Source of the DNA: Cyclospora cayetanensis
Taxonomy: Eukaryota; Apicomplexa; Conoidasida; Eucoccidiorida; Eimeriidae
Length of the DNA stretch: 64,000 bases
Direction: 5' to 3'
Assembly (NCBI RefSeq): GCF_002999335.1
Contig: NW_020312746.1
Span: 1-64,000, forward strand
Part shown: piece by piece, positions 15,001 to 27,660 of the stretch
How positions within the stretch are numbered: the first letter of the stretch is position 1
Layout of the letters: each line of letters starts with the position of its first letter
The notes under the pieces: model-generated
What the model saw: the letters and a program-made list of their open reading frames with translations, nothing else
Told to the model about the DNA's origin: nothing
The model's database searches: none
Translations under genes and position numbers: made by a program

Positions 15001-18000
15001 ACATCTTGTAAGCGTAAATTCTGGTTTTCGCCATCAAATGATTGCCCTGCCAAACCCATCAGCTCTTTCCAGTGTTGTGGCCGTATCGCTTCGTTTTTCA
15101 AGCGTTCTACCAATGGCAGCTGACTTCGAAATCCATTAATGACCTGTACTACTCTCAGGTATGCCTGCACGACACCGTTTGAATACACATATACTTTCCT
15201 TGCACTGCCAGGAACCCCTATTGACCCGTGTTACCATTCCAGACTGGTTCGCATGCCATTAATGCTTTCACTTAACGTTACTCTTGTCTTCTTGTAGAAT
15301 TCAGCATACTGGGGAGCTTGTAGCGCGAGAGGCTTCGCCCGCGGCAAGGTTCTGCAGCCGCTTTTTAAACCCTTCAAGTGCTTTCTGCAGCTCCTGAATC
15401 ACACAATGTGCGATAGAATGGGAAACACGAAAGTGCACTGTTACATCTACCCATCCCAGCGGACCAACTACATCTGATGTGCGCTCACTGGACGGCTGCT
15501 GGAGAGGAGGCGCATGTTGTAACATACATGACGTTTAAGGTGCTGACTAGGTACTCACTTGGAAGTCAACTTTCGCCCAGTGCCGTGAAGCCCACTCTTT
15601 TATTATTGCATCGTGATCAGTATAAAGGGTGTACAGTTGCTCGTGCTCGCCTATATCTCTCTCCAGCGTGTCCAACACAGGAAAGTTAGTCAGTGGGAGA
15701 GAAAACATATTCTCAGCGCTATTAAGATCCGCTGCCCGTCGTTTGAACTCGGCCAACTCTTTGCGAATCGCTGTTATTACCCCCAATCCCTCCTGCAATG
15801 TCGTGTCTGCTGATTCTGTGCCTTCCTGAAATCTCCGCTGAAGCGCTTTACATTCATCGATAAAAGCAGCAACCTGAAAATAGGGCAAGGAGATAACGTA
15901 TTTTTCAAATAGATATTTCTTATCGAGCCTACGTGAAGAACAGAACTCAAGAGGGAGTCATCCCCATTTCCTACCTCCTGCTGTTTTTCACCAGCAAACT
16001 TCATTTTAATAGATGACAGTTGCTTTTTCCTGCGGTGAGCTACGTTTCTGAGCTCGTTCCATGCTTGCGGAAGGGAAGCTAATTCCAGGCCTTCGGCTTC
16101 AGTCAGAGGGTATTTGTAGCTTTGTAGAGTCCTATACATTTCTTGCACTTCTGTTAGGCGTATTTCTGCATCCATGGCACTTTCATTAATGGCGAGTAGC
16201 GACTGCATCAACAGCTTAAATCTTTCGAGTGTGTCTGTCTCCACTTCAAGGCTTCCCCTACAACAAGAACAGCTTGTAATCTGACAATTGTTCCTTAAAA
16301 GTAGTCCGCTAGCAGCAGAACTTATCAGGGCGTGTGAAGAGTTGCCCTACCGTCCTTCGCGTATCAACGTTTTCAGATCTGTCGTCTCGTGCCTCATTAT
16401 TTGATAGAGTGTAGCAGCATAGGCTTTGCTCAGCGAAAGTGCCTGTTTCCGAATTCCGTTAATGACCTCCGAAGAGTCGAGTTGGATGAAACCAATGGTT
16501 TTAACTTTTGGCACAGAGCTTAATTCTGACGCAAGCTGCACGCAACGGCAACGTAGGCATCTTTCTAGATGGTGAATTTGCTACTGCAGGCATGTCATAA
16601 GTTTGGTAGCAAGCCGACACCGATGCCCTCAACTCACATTCTCGTAGGCCCGAACATACACGTCAAAATATAACACGTTAGGCTTTTTCGCGATGAGCTG
16701 GTCCAATTCAGCTTTACGATCTGGGTTCCAGAGTAACCAATCAGCTTCATACTTGCTCCAGTTTTTGACACATTTAGTTATGTGCTGCAACATTCACATT
16801 GTTGTACCCATGGTCATATGATACTTGTATTCGAGTTAACAAGTGGCAGCTAAACAACGGAACAACTTTTCGCGGTGTCAAAGGTCACCTGGAATACTCT
16901 TTGAATAGCCTGATGAGTGGCAACAGTTGTATTGATTAGTGCGGGTATTCGAGAGACTTCGGCGTAGAACGTAAATTGGAGTGCTGCTGCCTCATCCCCT
17001 GGAAGCTGCTGTATGGGAACGCACCTGATAAAACATCAATCAATTAGAGGACGCTTTACTCTGCTTTGCATGTAAAAAGTGTTTTGTCGTGAGAAAATGA
17101 ATGAAATCAAGCGCATGTAATAGGAGCCGCACTTGCACGTTCCATGCATCCATCTCGAAAATTTCGTAGATGAAGCAATGATGTTCTGCATAAGCTTGGA
17201 TATGGTCTTGAATATTGTTTGAGTACTTCTGTGTATAACAACTTCTTTGTCATGAAGCTCGGTAGTCACCCGCAGCACTGGTGGCCAGCGGCTCATTGCC
17301 GGCGACAAATTGAAAAATGCTCGGAACCGACTTGTTGCTGCAGTGAGGAAGCGAAAGGCACATACAGTATGCAAGATCGAGGAGAAGTACGTCCTTATGA
17401 AACAGCTAACATCAAATTGACAGATAATAAGATAAATTTGGGCTTTCCCATTATGCGCGTGGAGCAGTAGTGTCGCTTGCCTCTAACGAGCATTGTTACT
17501 ATTGCATTGAAAATTCGACGTTCCCAATAGTAGTAGTAGCCCCCCATGGCTTCGCTAGAGCCAGAGGTGCGGCCTTCGACAAGCTCTTCAATCTTTACCA
17601 GATATGAGGTAACTGCTTCATATCTTGCTTGCAGCGTCTCAACTACTCGCGCTCTGTGTGCTTCGATGAATTCGTAGAAATCCTGGCACCAAACAAAATA
17701 CGAACACCCGTCACCACTAAAGTCCTCGTCTTCTGGCTTGGCATCATCGTAATCAGGTATCAACAACGCACCTGTATTGTGAGTGGCTCGAAGGAGTACC
17801 AGTTGAGATCTCTAATTAATTGTGCGTCCTCTATCTCCTTTACAATGCACTCAATGATCTCAACGTTCTTAAAAACTTGCTCGCATGTAGCTTTGAAGAC
17901 TATCAGCGATTTCCGGCACGTTCCCGCAAAATCCTCTAGCCCTAAGCTTGTCCAATTTAAGGTGGTTAGGCCAGGAAGGACAGCCCTGCAGAGAGATTTC

Positions 18001-21000
18001 CACGTAGCCCAGAGTACACCCATTGTGGCTTGGGGTTACTACGCGGTGTGGTAGCACGGTGAAGCCAGTACCAGAGTGATTTACACGCTGGGCACAGCAG
18101 ACGTCATGCTGTTTTGCAGGTTGGATTTTCCATAGATTTTTCGTGCTTCCACGTGTAAGGAAACCTCAAGCGCAAACGTCGAAGGGGATGCGTAGCTATG
18201 TCTTGCCTATGGAGTTCAGCTATTTGGCGGGAAAGCAGCTTTTGGTTGCCGGGGTTTATCTTCGAAAGCGTGGTGTTGATCTTGCTCACAAGCCCTTCCA
18301 GAAGTACATAATGCTGGCAAAACCTTTCCTGGTGGTTCACAGTAGTGAAGATAGCATCAGAAGTATACTTCACGGGATGTCGCCACTTCGACTGTGGACC
18401 AGTCCCTGCTACCTATGCCATGTGCTCCTCACCTTGTGCAGCGCTGCGTTTACCACAGCTGCTGGGGCGTCGCTTATTCCAAGTTGATCGAGGTGGCGAG
18501 CCTCTTGCATTACAACCCACACGTTGGGGCTGAAATTAACTGCGTAAGTTCCATTGGCTTCACGCCGCAGAACGTACGATTTGAGACACTCCGTCGCAGC
18601 AACCGCTGCATTAGCCTGCCCAGTTTTGACCACAACTCTTATTTAACAAGCCCCGTTAATACCATCTTTCACTGACAATGCCTTCTGTGATACTGCGAAT
18701 CAAGGATGTAGTGATTCCACCGTAACCATCGTCTAACACGACCAAAACCACTAACATCTTTGTTGCCAGCACACCTGCCACTCCTTCACCCTATGCTTCT
18801 GATAGGCTGTAACCGCCTTTGCAAAGGTCAGGTAGTTGCCGAAGACGAGCTCGACCTGATCGAAGTCAAATACTTCGGGCATTTGCTTAAAAGCCAAAAC
18901 ACTGGTTTTCAGGGCTTGCAGAATTCCACTTGACCACAAAATTGCACCAGCAGTAGGGGGCATATGGTTTGGGATGGGAGGGTTCTCATGATGGCGTTCG
19001 AACAAGTTACGCATGCGGTCCACTTCAGTATCTGGGATGCGAATCGCAGCAAAAGCACGTTTTGCAGCTGTCAGCACCAAGCAGCTAGATAAGAGGTCTA
19101 GCTACATGCATGTAGCAGTCGGTGTCAGCCTAGTGCATACTGAATTGCTTTAAAATATCCACAAACTTTTCTTCAAGTTTAATGTTGATCTTCGGCCTGC
19201 TTTCCGTAGTGGTGAAATCCTTCAACATTTGAAATGCACCGACTGCTGACCGAAGCTTGGTAAATTTTGTATCCAGAAACAATATGCATTCAGCCTCTAG
19301 ATCCTCGGTTTGCTGCCAAAAACTCTTCATAGTTGCACTAACTTCTTCAGAAGATCCCTCGCTAAAAATACGATCCGAAATGGGGTCAAAACAGCTAATC
19401 AGAGCCTGAACATTTTATTCATTCAGGTTTCACACGGTGGTATTTGCGTTGCTGTACGCACTGGTGCAGGTGTTCTTTTAGCTGTTTCGTGACTGTCGGT
19501 TTCCGCAAAGTATTGGACATGGACAAACAGAGACGGCCAGTGCAGTAAATAAAGCGCCTCTTATGCCATATACGGCATGCTTCTTTTTGTATTTTAAATA
19601 GTATCGAGCAGCCTACAGACCTGTATTTTCCCAGTGAGCCTGTTAATCGCTCTGCGAGAACGAGTGACAGAGTGAAGCCTCGGGCCTATGAACCTCTTGA
19701 ACTGTCCAATTACGTTTGCAATCTTCTCAAACTGGGAGCACATTGAAGCCATATAATCCGTAGTCTGAAAGAGCTTGCGCCGGTCAAACTCCCACCTGAG
19801 CACAAGCACAGTTATTCCGCTCCTTTGAGTGCCTACCAAACTAGCGTAATAAAAGACGCTACCTGGTAAGAAGGGGTGAGAAAATCAGCTTTAGGAGGAT
19901 AAGGTCAAAGACAAATAACTGCTATTCAGTCATTATGCAAACCTTCGGTTGCATTCTGACTCTTCGAGACGAGATCGCATATTGAAGTACTCTGCTTTCC
20001 ACGTTTCAAGCATGATCCGAGACCGCTGCAGTATTACGGTGGCATCTGCGGTCTCTCCTCTCAGAAGCTGGTCTATACGGACTTCTTGGTGAACACGCAT
20101 TCCCAGCTGATGCCGCAGGGTACACAGCTGGCACAGCTAGAGTACCCTCTCCAACGTGTCAGCGTGCTTATAAACCACCTCACTCCAAAACTAATGCTGT
20201 TATTCAGTTATGTGCACCAACCTGATATGCAATTCTTTCGAACAGATCTTGCATGCGTTCATCTGTTGTGAAATGCCGAGATGTTACCCACACCATGCGT
20301 AGCGCATTCATGAGCGAGGCAATCGTGCGTGCCATGCCTTCCATTTCGCATGTTTCTAATGTTTCAAAGTACCTGCGAGAGAAAAGGTAATAATGCTTTC
20401 CACAAAATGAGCAAAGACATACTTCTGTGCAACATTTTTCACTTCAGCCTTACATCCCAAGTCTCTCTCTGCTGATCATTCGGCTTTTCAGCCACGATAT
20501 GAGCCTATCTGTACACTTTGGCATATTAAGTGGGATACGACCTCTCAAGGGTCGACAGGAAGCGAACGTTGCTGAGAGATTCCATGTTCAGATGCTCAAG
20601 CTCGTCGAGGGCTTTCCTAAGCTCTGGTAGCACCGTTGATCCTGGATAAGCTTGCTCGTACCGCTTGAGTACCTGCTGACACCCTGGCGTGATAAGCAGC
20701 TCGTAGAGTATGGATACCGCTGCATACCTGAGGCAATACAACAAAGAGCATATGCGAATGCGTACCGAGACCAAATAAGATGCAGCTACATTTTTTGGTA
20801 GTGCGTAGCGCTCTTAAGAAGCGTGATTCAAATGCAAGGTCGTAAAAGTTTTCAAAAGCCTTGCTGTGGTAGGAGAAAGCCACTCTACGCATGCGGCAAA
20901 AGCATAATTGAGGTGGTCTTAGGTCTATACCGGGCTTTCCAAAAGTTGATCTCAGACACTGGAAGAAAGTTGTCTGACGTGCGCTTTCTTTCAGTATCTA

Positions 21001-22912
21001 AGAGGTTCGTTACTAGCTGAGAGACATTCCCAAAGGCATACAGCATGTCATTTGTTGACAAGGTCAAGGTAGTACGGCAGTAGGAACAATTAGCAGTAAA
21101 GGGAACAGACAGCAGTAAAGCAACAGTGCTCCCAAGTAAGTGAGAACACTAAAGAGTAAACCAACTTGAATTTTAGCTTACGCTATGCCATCGAGATACC
21201 GTCTCTTCTAACGTAGTAGAGTCTGTTGGAATTTGATCTACAATTGAATGAGGGGTCTCAGCCACTGATACTGGCAGTGCCGCCGCCATTCTACTTGACG
21301 CTGTCAAAATATGCTGCAGTAGTTCCTTTGTGGCCCCTACTGATTTGTGCTTGAATTCCAGATCCATGCCATATGCAATTTCTTGTGAACTAGTTCTGTG
21401 TGGAGGGTCGTCCACCGCACTACATGCATCCGAAAATGCCTTGGTATATTCGTCTTGCCCAACATTCGTCATTTCCTCTGTTGTTGATTTGGGCGCAACT
21501 CTTTCGGAGCACGTTTCAGACAGCTCTGGAACTTCACTGTCGTCACTGCCAGTATCCTAGATAATACACAAATAGTTGGATGCGAACTAACAAGTGGTAC
21601 AGTGCCGTCAGATTAAATGTGCTAATTTCTCCAACATTGGGCGATTCTACGGAAGGAACTGCACTGAATTGACCATCATCATACCAATGCGTTTTCTCGA
21701 AGACCTGGGTTGTTCGGAAACGTGGATTCTTGAAGCCCTAATCTCAGACGTTGGGTGGGAATCGACGTGCTATTCGGTGAACTGGCGCATTCTACTGACG
21801 AATCCTGACTGCATTCCTCTATTTCTTCCCTCTTAGAACTCTCAGTTTGGCCATGCAGGACTGGCAGAAGGAGACCATTTAACAGGAGGGCGAGATCATC
21901 GAGAACATCAGATCTAGTTAGGCCTAGCCGAATGCAGCGGCTCATCTCCTCCACGCCCTAATCGCAGGCACATCGGCTACCTCTGTCAGCCAGGGTATCC
22001 TAACTGCATTACAACTGAGGGGCTGACAAGGAACAAAGTCATTCATCATGGAAAAGCGGGTATGTTAGAGCCTCGCAGTCGAGAATCAAGATGTGAATCC
22101 ACACGCATTGGTGTCATACCTTCCCAGTTAAGTCAATTTGCCCGGAGCAGAGCTTGAGAGTGTAGGCTTGGACGTTGGAATCGCTATATGTTCTCAGTGG
22201 CCTAGTGTCCATGTCAAGAATCACTGTCTGGAAAGCACAGTGCGTTCGTCACTGATGCCTTGTGCTTGTTGAAGCCTGGCTCGATTTCGTTGAAAAGCAA
22301 CGTGATCTGTGCATTTTACTTTGCCAAAGGAGCCCCCTAGTTTAGGGTGTGCTCACCCTACTATGGGACTTAGATCAAACCTTTAGCCATATGTGCACTG
22401 ACGAACGGGCAATCTGGTAGGCTGATGGATGAAACAGTTGCATGCACCTTTGAGGCACTTCAAATACTTAAAAAATTTTTCACAGTCTGTTGTGACGAAG
22501 TATTGGTGTCAACTCACTTGGGAACCCTCAACTTTAGTAATGGCAAAGAATAATGCTGTCCCTATTCTTCCTTCTTCCAAAAATTGCTGTAGTATCTTGT
22601 CGCCCGTGTGCGCTTCCTGTGTTCCACATTCATCGTAACTCACAATGGTTGCCAACCTCATTAATGCCTCCGTGGCTGCATGCTGAAGAATAGATGGCGG
22701 AATCGCTGTTTGGCTGGATTTCACATGTGGGTAAGCAAACACTGCGTTGGTTTGCTCGATCTATTTTCCGCGTCCCCAAAGAATTCGCCTTTCCCCGAAA
22801 GCTCACCCACGCTTACCCGGGACATCAGGGCTTCCCATAAGCTGAGATCCTGTAGCTGCATGGTGCCCATTACTTTCTTTTTGATCCACGCTTTTCGCGC
22901 GTCGAAAGCCAT
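1..22912 (-). CDS. Axonemal dynein heavy chain (3' end beyond window)
   Basis: Motor subunit of an axonemal dynein, an ATP-driven minus-end-directed microtubule motor of the flagellum, expected in the microgamete. The N-terminus is at the right: the ATG at 22,912 opens a tail that begins with MAFDARKAWIKKKV. Tail exons run down to about 13 kb and include a W..R linker-type stretch near 20.9-21.0 kb. The head follows in canonical order: AAA1 (P-loop GPAGTGKT), AAA2 (GTTGGGKT), AAA3 (GESGTAKS), AAA4 (GMGGSGKRS), coiled-coil stalk with microtubule-binding tip, AAA5, AAA6 and the start of the C-terminal domain (ERRKYGKIGWN, GGRVTDEYDRR). The last recognisable coding is near 290, where a donor site (AAG|GTGAAT) leads off the window. 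The gene is broken by dozens of introns, so only short exons are seen. AAA2 context (DPVSRDWTDG, DGDVDAVWVESMNSVMDDN) recalls the inner-arm I1-beta/DNAH10 class. That class call is tentative; dynein itself is certain. Confidence 0.96.
1275..5160 (-). other. Dynein AAA5-AAA6 region
   Basis: AAA5 is recognised from EGLPANEMSIQNGILTT and RWPLCIDPQLQ near 4,795-4,890. AAA6 is recognised from FRSLSIGQGMGEQAKQLV and LWIMLQNCHLLPAWL in the exon at 1,275-1,721. The pieces between are short exons of the same gene, such as 3,108-3,545 (dynein-like, ending near FHFNT) and 2,380-2,715. Confidence 0.85.
5118..6500 (-). other. Dynein stalk and microtubule-binding domain
   Basis: Coiled coil 1 lies at about 6,312-6,500, charged and heptad-like with EKKRSIEELIRSI. 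The tip region at about 5,870-6,180 contains Ala-rich AAIPALEAAARAL and then KPVMNVCMCVVILRP. The second coiled coil spans about 5,150-5,830 and starts with GLLTWVKAMVEYHEVAKGV. It leads into the AAA5 entry GLDSERRRWTE and GAAFLSYAGPY. The order and hallmarks are those of dynein heavy chains. Confidence 0.9.
7433..7693 (-). other. Dynein AAA4 P-loop exon
   Basis: Walker A GMGGSGKRS at 7,466-7,492, preceded by HALLV. The second half of AAA4, with LFSDADIK and the ILAISPSGDTLRNRCR segment, is in the next large exon at about 6,500-7,328. Confidence 0.93.
9009..9688 (-). other. Dynein AAA3 module with intron inside the P-loop
   Basis: The upstream exon ends ...LFIGES plus one base at 9,433. The next exon starts at 9,238 with two bases completing Gly, then TAKS. 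Joining them gives the Walker A motif GESGTAKS, interrupted by a 194-nt intron (9,239-9,432) inside the Gly codon. Downstream VFLDDLNMP is the AAA3 Walker B region. Confidence 0.9.
11036..11272 (-). other. Dynein AAA2 P-loop exon
   Basis: The exon carries the Walker A variant GTTGGGKT at 11,201-11,224 and the following INPKAQGVDELYG segment. A glycine-rich GxTGGGK form occurs in inner-arm type axonemal heavy chains (recalled family knowledge). The rest of AAA2 (RDWTDG, FDGDVDAVWVE, SPATVSRCGMV) continues in exons between about 10.1 and 10.7 kb. Confidence 0.9.
12309..12853 (-). other. Dynein AAA1 module (main ATPase site)
   Basis: The Walker A motif GPAGTGKT lies at 12,587-12,610 and is followed by the usual CGDGLDYQAMG stretch. 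An intron then separates it from the Walker B segment CFDEFNRI near 12,310-12,345, and the sensor segment MNPGYAGR follows just below. All residues expected for ATP hydrolysis at the primary dynein site are present, so the motor should be active. Confidence 0.95.
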
Positions 22913-24157
22913 TGTGCTGCTCGGGACTGGACACTATTCTCTAAGTCTCGTAGGTTCCCAACGATGGAGAGTTCAGAGTACTAAAGCTCTACGAATGGGC
23001 TGCCCCGTAGTGAGAAGACCTGAGCAAGCCTAATTAGGTGTCCCCCAGAACATCGTGGAGCTTTCCAATACATCTCGTGTAGACTGTGGTCGCCGGCTGT
23101 GCCGTAAGTGGGAGGTCACTTTGTTCTCGTTTGAAAGTCACGTTACAATTTTGCCAGGATACACTGCAGAATTTCGAGGTTTGCCACCAGCTAGTGGTTT
23201 TATAATTTGTAATCTGATCGCACATGGAGATGGGCAACGTAGAGCACTATCCGTCGTTACCCAGGGCAGCGGGGAGGTTCAGCATGCATATAAGGTACCC
23301 AGCTCTAGATCAACTCCATATTCTACCTCTAAATCTCCTCATTATGTTGATCACTCCTTTCTTGTGGCCGGTCGCACCAGCACGGAGTTGCATCTAGGCG
23401 ATTCGCCACGCGGGTTACCACTAATCAGGAAGCCGTGGAAGGATGCAGTTCAATCATGCACGCACTGACCTCCCCATTGTAAATCCAAAGATCCACCCGG
23501 TTTTATGGCATTCAGTAGGAAGGGGTGTTTTCGGCAGGCGAAGAATCTCACTTTTCAGGGAGACACGTGCTGTAGTGGCGACACAGTCAGCGCCAAAAAC
23601 CTCGAAAACGGGAGCTCTTCATGCACATAACCACTAAAAGTATATGCAAATAAATCAACAAGCGGCAATATGGCGGGCAACAGTCCATTATTTGCTGGCC
23701 ATTCACTCAACGTGCATGCGTCACTGTGCTTGACGGTACCGGGAGGCGGAGGTAACACACTCCGGAAGCTCGCCTTGTCCTACCAACGACACAGGCGACT
23801 CAACTGCTCATGTTTAGTGTATGTTAAGTAAAATCATCCTCTGATGCTGTGGGAGCTAGGATGGCTTATTTTCCTTGTATGCACATATAAACCCTTAGCC
23901 TGAAAGACCAGACCGTGGGTGGCGAAGCAGCTAGTCTTAGCAGGCGCATTATCGCAAGTTTTTGCATTCTTTCACAGGTACCCGCCTCCTTCTTCAGCGC
24001 TATTCCCGCTAAGCGCCTTTCCAGTTAAGAGGTAATTCTTACAAGTTGAGGTCACGTGGGTGTACCACTGGATCACGATGTCTTTACAGCGGCTATCCCC
24101 CACAGAATCTCTATAATATCCCTTTATCTGTGGCAAAAGAGCACGTATGAAGCTATA
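22913..24157. promoter_or_regulatory. Divergent intergenic region (dynein / WDR26)
   Basis: About 1.2 kb separates the two divergent start codons and must hold both 5' regions. No convincing exon, RNA gene or repeat was seen in it; the ORFs present are short and of biased composition. The assignment rests on position only. Confidence 0.45.
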
Positions 24158-27089
24158 ATGGATCCCTTTGATACAGCGTCTGACAGTTGGGGTGCCTCTC
24201 GCCCACAACCATTGCCATTAACGGGGATGCATGTTTCCGGCACCAAGGAAGGCGAAACTAGTAACAAATGGAGGGGATTTGACAAAAAGGAAGTCTTGAG
24301 ACTGATTCTCCAGACTTTAGACGAGATGGGTTACAGGTAGGTGTGTGACCAGACAGGACCACGAGAAAGACTGCTGGTATTCTATCAATACACAGGCGTG
24401 TACAGGCTCGCCAGCTCTTTAAGTTCCAGGATGCACTCAATTTGGCGATGCTGATGTGTCAGGGATATCGTGGCTTCTCTGGAGAAGACCAGTGGAGTGG
24501 AGCTGCTCCCTCTTGACATGCGTAATCTACAACGACACGTACTGGATGGCAACTGGGTCGATGCCGGAAGGTCTCTCCTTAGTCTTCCAATTGAGCAGTT
24601 GACGAGGCAGGGGTGCTGGTTTCTGCTTATGCAGCACAAATACCTTGAGCTGGTCATAGATCCTTACAGTTCCTTGGAAGCAAAGATGCAGTGTTTGAGG
24701 CGTAAGGCTGCGACAGTAGCACCGTACCAGTCACTTCTTTTGAACCACTTCGCTTCGGAATGCCATATTGGTGCTCACGAGTAAAGCGACAACCCCTCTG
24801 TGAACATGTATGATTCTCAGGGGATCTCAGACCCTCAGCATTCGACGCAGCGACAATCGAGAGAGTCCATGAGTGCGCATCATTACTTATGTATCAGGGC
24901 AGTGACCTCCTGGGTCACGTGCTGCAAATATCCAGCTTAAGCAGAAATCAGCTCTTTAGTCGCCTTACCTGCCTTCTGCCGTCAGTTGTGGCTATGCAAC
25001 CATCAAGGCTAGCGACGATTCTGGCTCATGCGCGGCGCTTTCAGATTCTATGTTGCCCGTTGCACGATGAGTCTCAGTGTTCCGCAAAGGACACTATTCT
25101 TGAACCCCACCGTTGTGAAATCCCGCTTTTCCCAGAGTGCTGCGTGGGGCGTCTTCACGCGCACCGTAAGGCAGTATGGACAATTTCAGTAGCACCAAGG
25201 CAAGCATCCACAAATGAAGTACTGGTGGCATCCGGATCGTCAGACAGGTCGGTTTGTGTATGGCAAGTGAGCACTGACACTTCCATATGGGAAAGCACCT
25301 TTTCCGGACAGTCGAGAGCCACGGACCACTTCGACCGGGGGCAGCTGGGTGCCAAATGGCTCTCTACTTGGTTGAACGGAGACAACGACGTGCTCATGCG
25401 CCTTGAGCAGACGCATCCCCGTCCGTTGCTCGAAAAAGGCCAGATAATTGGCACTTGCCGATTACTTTGGAGGCTTCAGCGTCTTGCGAGCCCTGCTGCT
25501 TTCTTGGATTGGGACACTACTGGAACCCTCCTTGCGGCCGGAGGGGAAAGTGCATTTATCGAGGCATGGGAAGAAGGTCGGCGCATTGGCGATTACTGTA
25601 CCCATGGTGGCTCTCTTGTCGCACTGCAGTGGGTACCAGGATCCAAACGATTGATTTCTATGGCATCTGACAGGACCATGACATTGGTGCTACTTCAGGC
25701 TTCCACACTGGCAGTAACCCACTTGGTAGAATACGAGTGGATCCTACCTGCCAGACCTCAGGAAGGATTCCTCCTTCCACATAGAGAAAGCGTCATGGTT
25801 TTCTTTGCTGACCGCCAGGCCAAAGTGTATGATTTGGTCACTAAAGAAGAGACTTTCTGGTACAAGTAGAGCCGACAGCATGTTTTCGCCCTTAGGCACC
25901 ACTGAGTGTAGCCCGGGACTTGAGGTTTGTTTGTCTCCAATTTATTTGCTGTAACTTCTCTTGCTGTCAATGCAGTTGCCCCAGAAATTGCGGTGCCAAA
26001 AGAGGGCAGCGGCCGAAGAGTCGCAGCAGGCAGGGTAATTTTCAGTTCTCAGTTTGGGTGCTGCCGTATTTCAGGGTTCATGGAAAAGATCTGGTCGTTG
26101 CAGCATGTCCTTCAAAATTCTGTAACCAAATTTTGATAAGCACAGCAAATACCCCTCCAGTAAGCTTCTTACCAATATGCTAATGTCGGAGCAGGGCTCT
26201 GAGCCTTTTCCCATATTGTCGAAACAAGCATAACTGTGTTGTGTATTCCTTCCCCTCCGTGAGCATCAATGCACAAGTCGGAGTGACTCTAGCTGCGTGC
26301 TCCGTCTTTTTCCTCTTGGTCTGTGTTTCCACGTTAACGTAGGTGCTGCAGCTCTGGGACATGGACGAGCGCAAAACAGTGCAGAATTATAGAGGCCACA
26401 AACTTGGCAGGCTAACGATTCGTCCTGCCTTCGGTGGTCATTCAGAGGAATTTGTAATATCTGGTTCAGAGGGTAATCTATCGAGAAGACCAACATGGTC
26501 ATCGACCTAAAATTTTCGAACGCTCTAGGAGGTCTTTATGCAAGCTAACTCAGGCACCATTAACAGGGCGTAGTATTGTAGGACTAAATGATCCAGCGAA
26601 TAGACGGCGCCTCAAACAGTAGCACCCCGTTTCCAGTTGCAGGGTTGCGTCATGTCTGCATTCCTTTCGGCTGCCCCTCAGATGCTCAGATCTACATATG
26701 GCACCGTGTATGGGGCTGCATGATGCAGCAACTAAGAGGTCACGCAGCAGCAGTTAACCAAGTGGCCTGGGTACATTCTTGCAACCCTGTGTGTCTACTA
26801 TCCGCTGGAGATGACGGCGCAATTCTTTTATGGAGCTCAATCACAGACTACAGTAAGCCTTACAAAAGTACCCCCTGCATCATCATAGTGTTTTAAAATC
26901 TTGGCAAAAAGAGCCTTATATTGGTTTCCCCCGCATGATGCTCTGAGCGCTTTGCTGACACTGGTATTTGGATTCTTCACAGGTCACGGAGGTTCGGGAG
27001 GCTCGTATGAAGAAACCAGTCCGGATGGGGTGACTGTGTCGTCCTCAGGACGAGAAACACCGGACACACACGGACCACCCTACTCCTAA
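24158..27089 (+). CDS. WDR26/Gid7-like LisH-CTLH-WD40 protein (GID/CTLH E3 ligase subunit)
   Basis: WDR26/Gid7 proteins are scaffold and substrate-recruiting subunits of the GID/CTLH ubiquitin ligase. Exon 1 (24,158-24,336) gives a LisH motif (FDKKEVLRLILQTLDEMGYR). Exon 2 (24,463-24,780) joins it in phase and carries the CTLH segment (SLEKTSGVELL, LDGNWVDAGRSLL, FLLMQHKYLEL). Exon 3 starts at 24,831 in the matching phase and continues CRA-type (RVHECASLLMYQ), then the linker LPSVVAMQPSRLATIL typical of WDR26. WD40 blades follow: AHRKAVWTISVAP with SGSSDRSVCVWQ, then VLQLWDMDERKTVQNYRGHK, AQIYIWHRVWG and SAGDDGAILLWSS. The last exon begins at 26,983 (acceptor TTCTTCACAG), again in phase, and ends at TAA 27,087-27,089 with a Ser/Gly/Pro-rich tail. 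Exon limits between 25.85 and 26.35 kb are less sure. Recognition of the family is strong; the ligase role is inferred from the family. Confidence 0.92.
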
Positions 27090-27124
27090 CAGGATTCCAT
27101 AATGACATGCAATATTTATTGGAA

Positions 27125-27660
27125 GGTATCTGCGTAGCCGGCTTGCAGATATTGTGGCAGCATGTGCTTTCAGAAGGAGCCACCTGCGTGTCTTCGTCCC
27201 CCATGTCGGGTACGAGAAGAATGCATGGGTTCTCATGACTGATAATTCCCACATTCTGCCTCCTTATGAGCAGGTCGAAGTGCACATTGAACTGCGATAC
27301 AGGTTAGGTGAAAGGGCGCGACTTTTGTTGTTTGTCGATGTTTCATAACTCATATTACGTTGAGGTAAATGTGCATCATGCAGCGGATCTCAAGGAGAAA
27401 TGGGTTCTTGCATGGACTCGTTGCCTGCCCCACCTGAGGTGCTAGAGGAACAGACATACAAGAGAACCGGCCATGCTTGCTGGCTTGTTTCGCAACCGAC
27501 CCACAGGATCCCACGCATCATTTTGCACCTAATGACTCCTACAGACGAAAAGAGTCATAAGGTTCGTAAAGTCGTACTCGTCATTGTCTCTACGAAGAAA
27601 GCCGAAATAGCCTGCTTCGCCACTATCAGAATTGGCGAACTTGCCTTGTCATGGGCTTGA
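27125..27660 (+). CDS. Weak candidate gene, unrecognised
   Basis: Downstream of the WDR26 stop, an exon-like stretch at 27,125-27,302 reads RYLRSRLADIVAACAF...HVGYEKNAWVLMTD and ends at a possible donor (GATACAG|GTTAGG). A second open stretch at 27,400-27,660 includes HKVRKVVLVIVSTKKAEI and ends with a TGA. The composition is protein-like but no family was recognised and no start codon is clear. It could be a short gene, a mis-set extension of WDR26, or chance. Confidence 0.25.
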
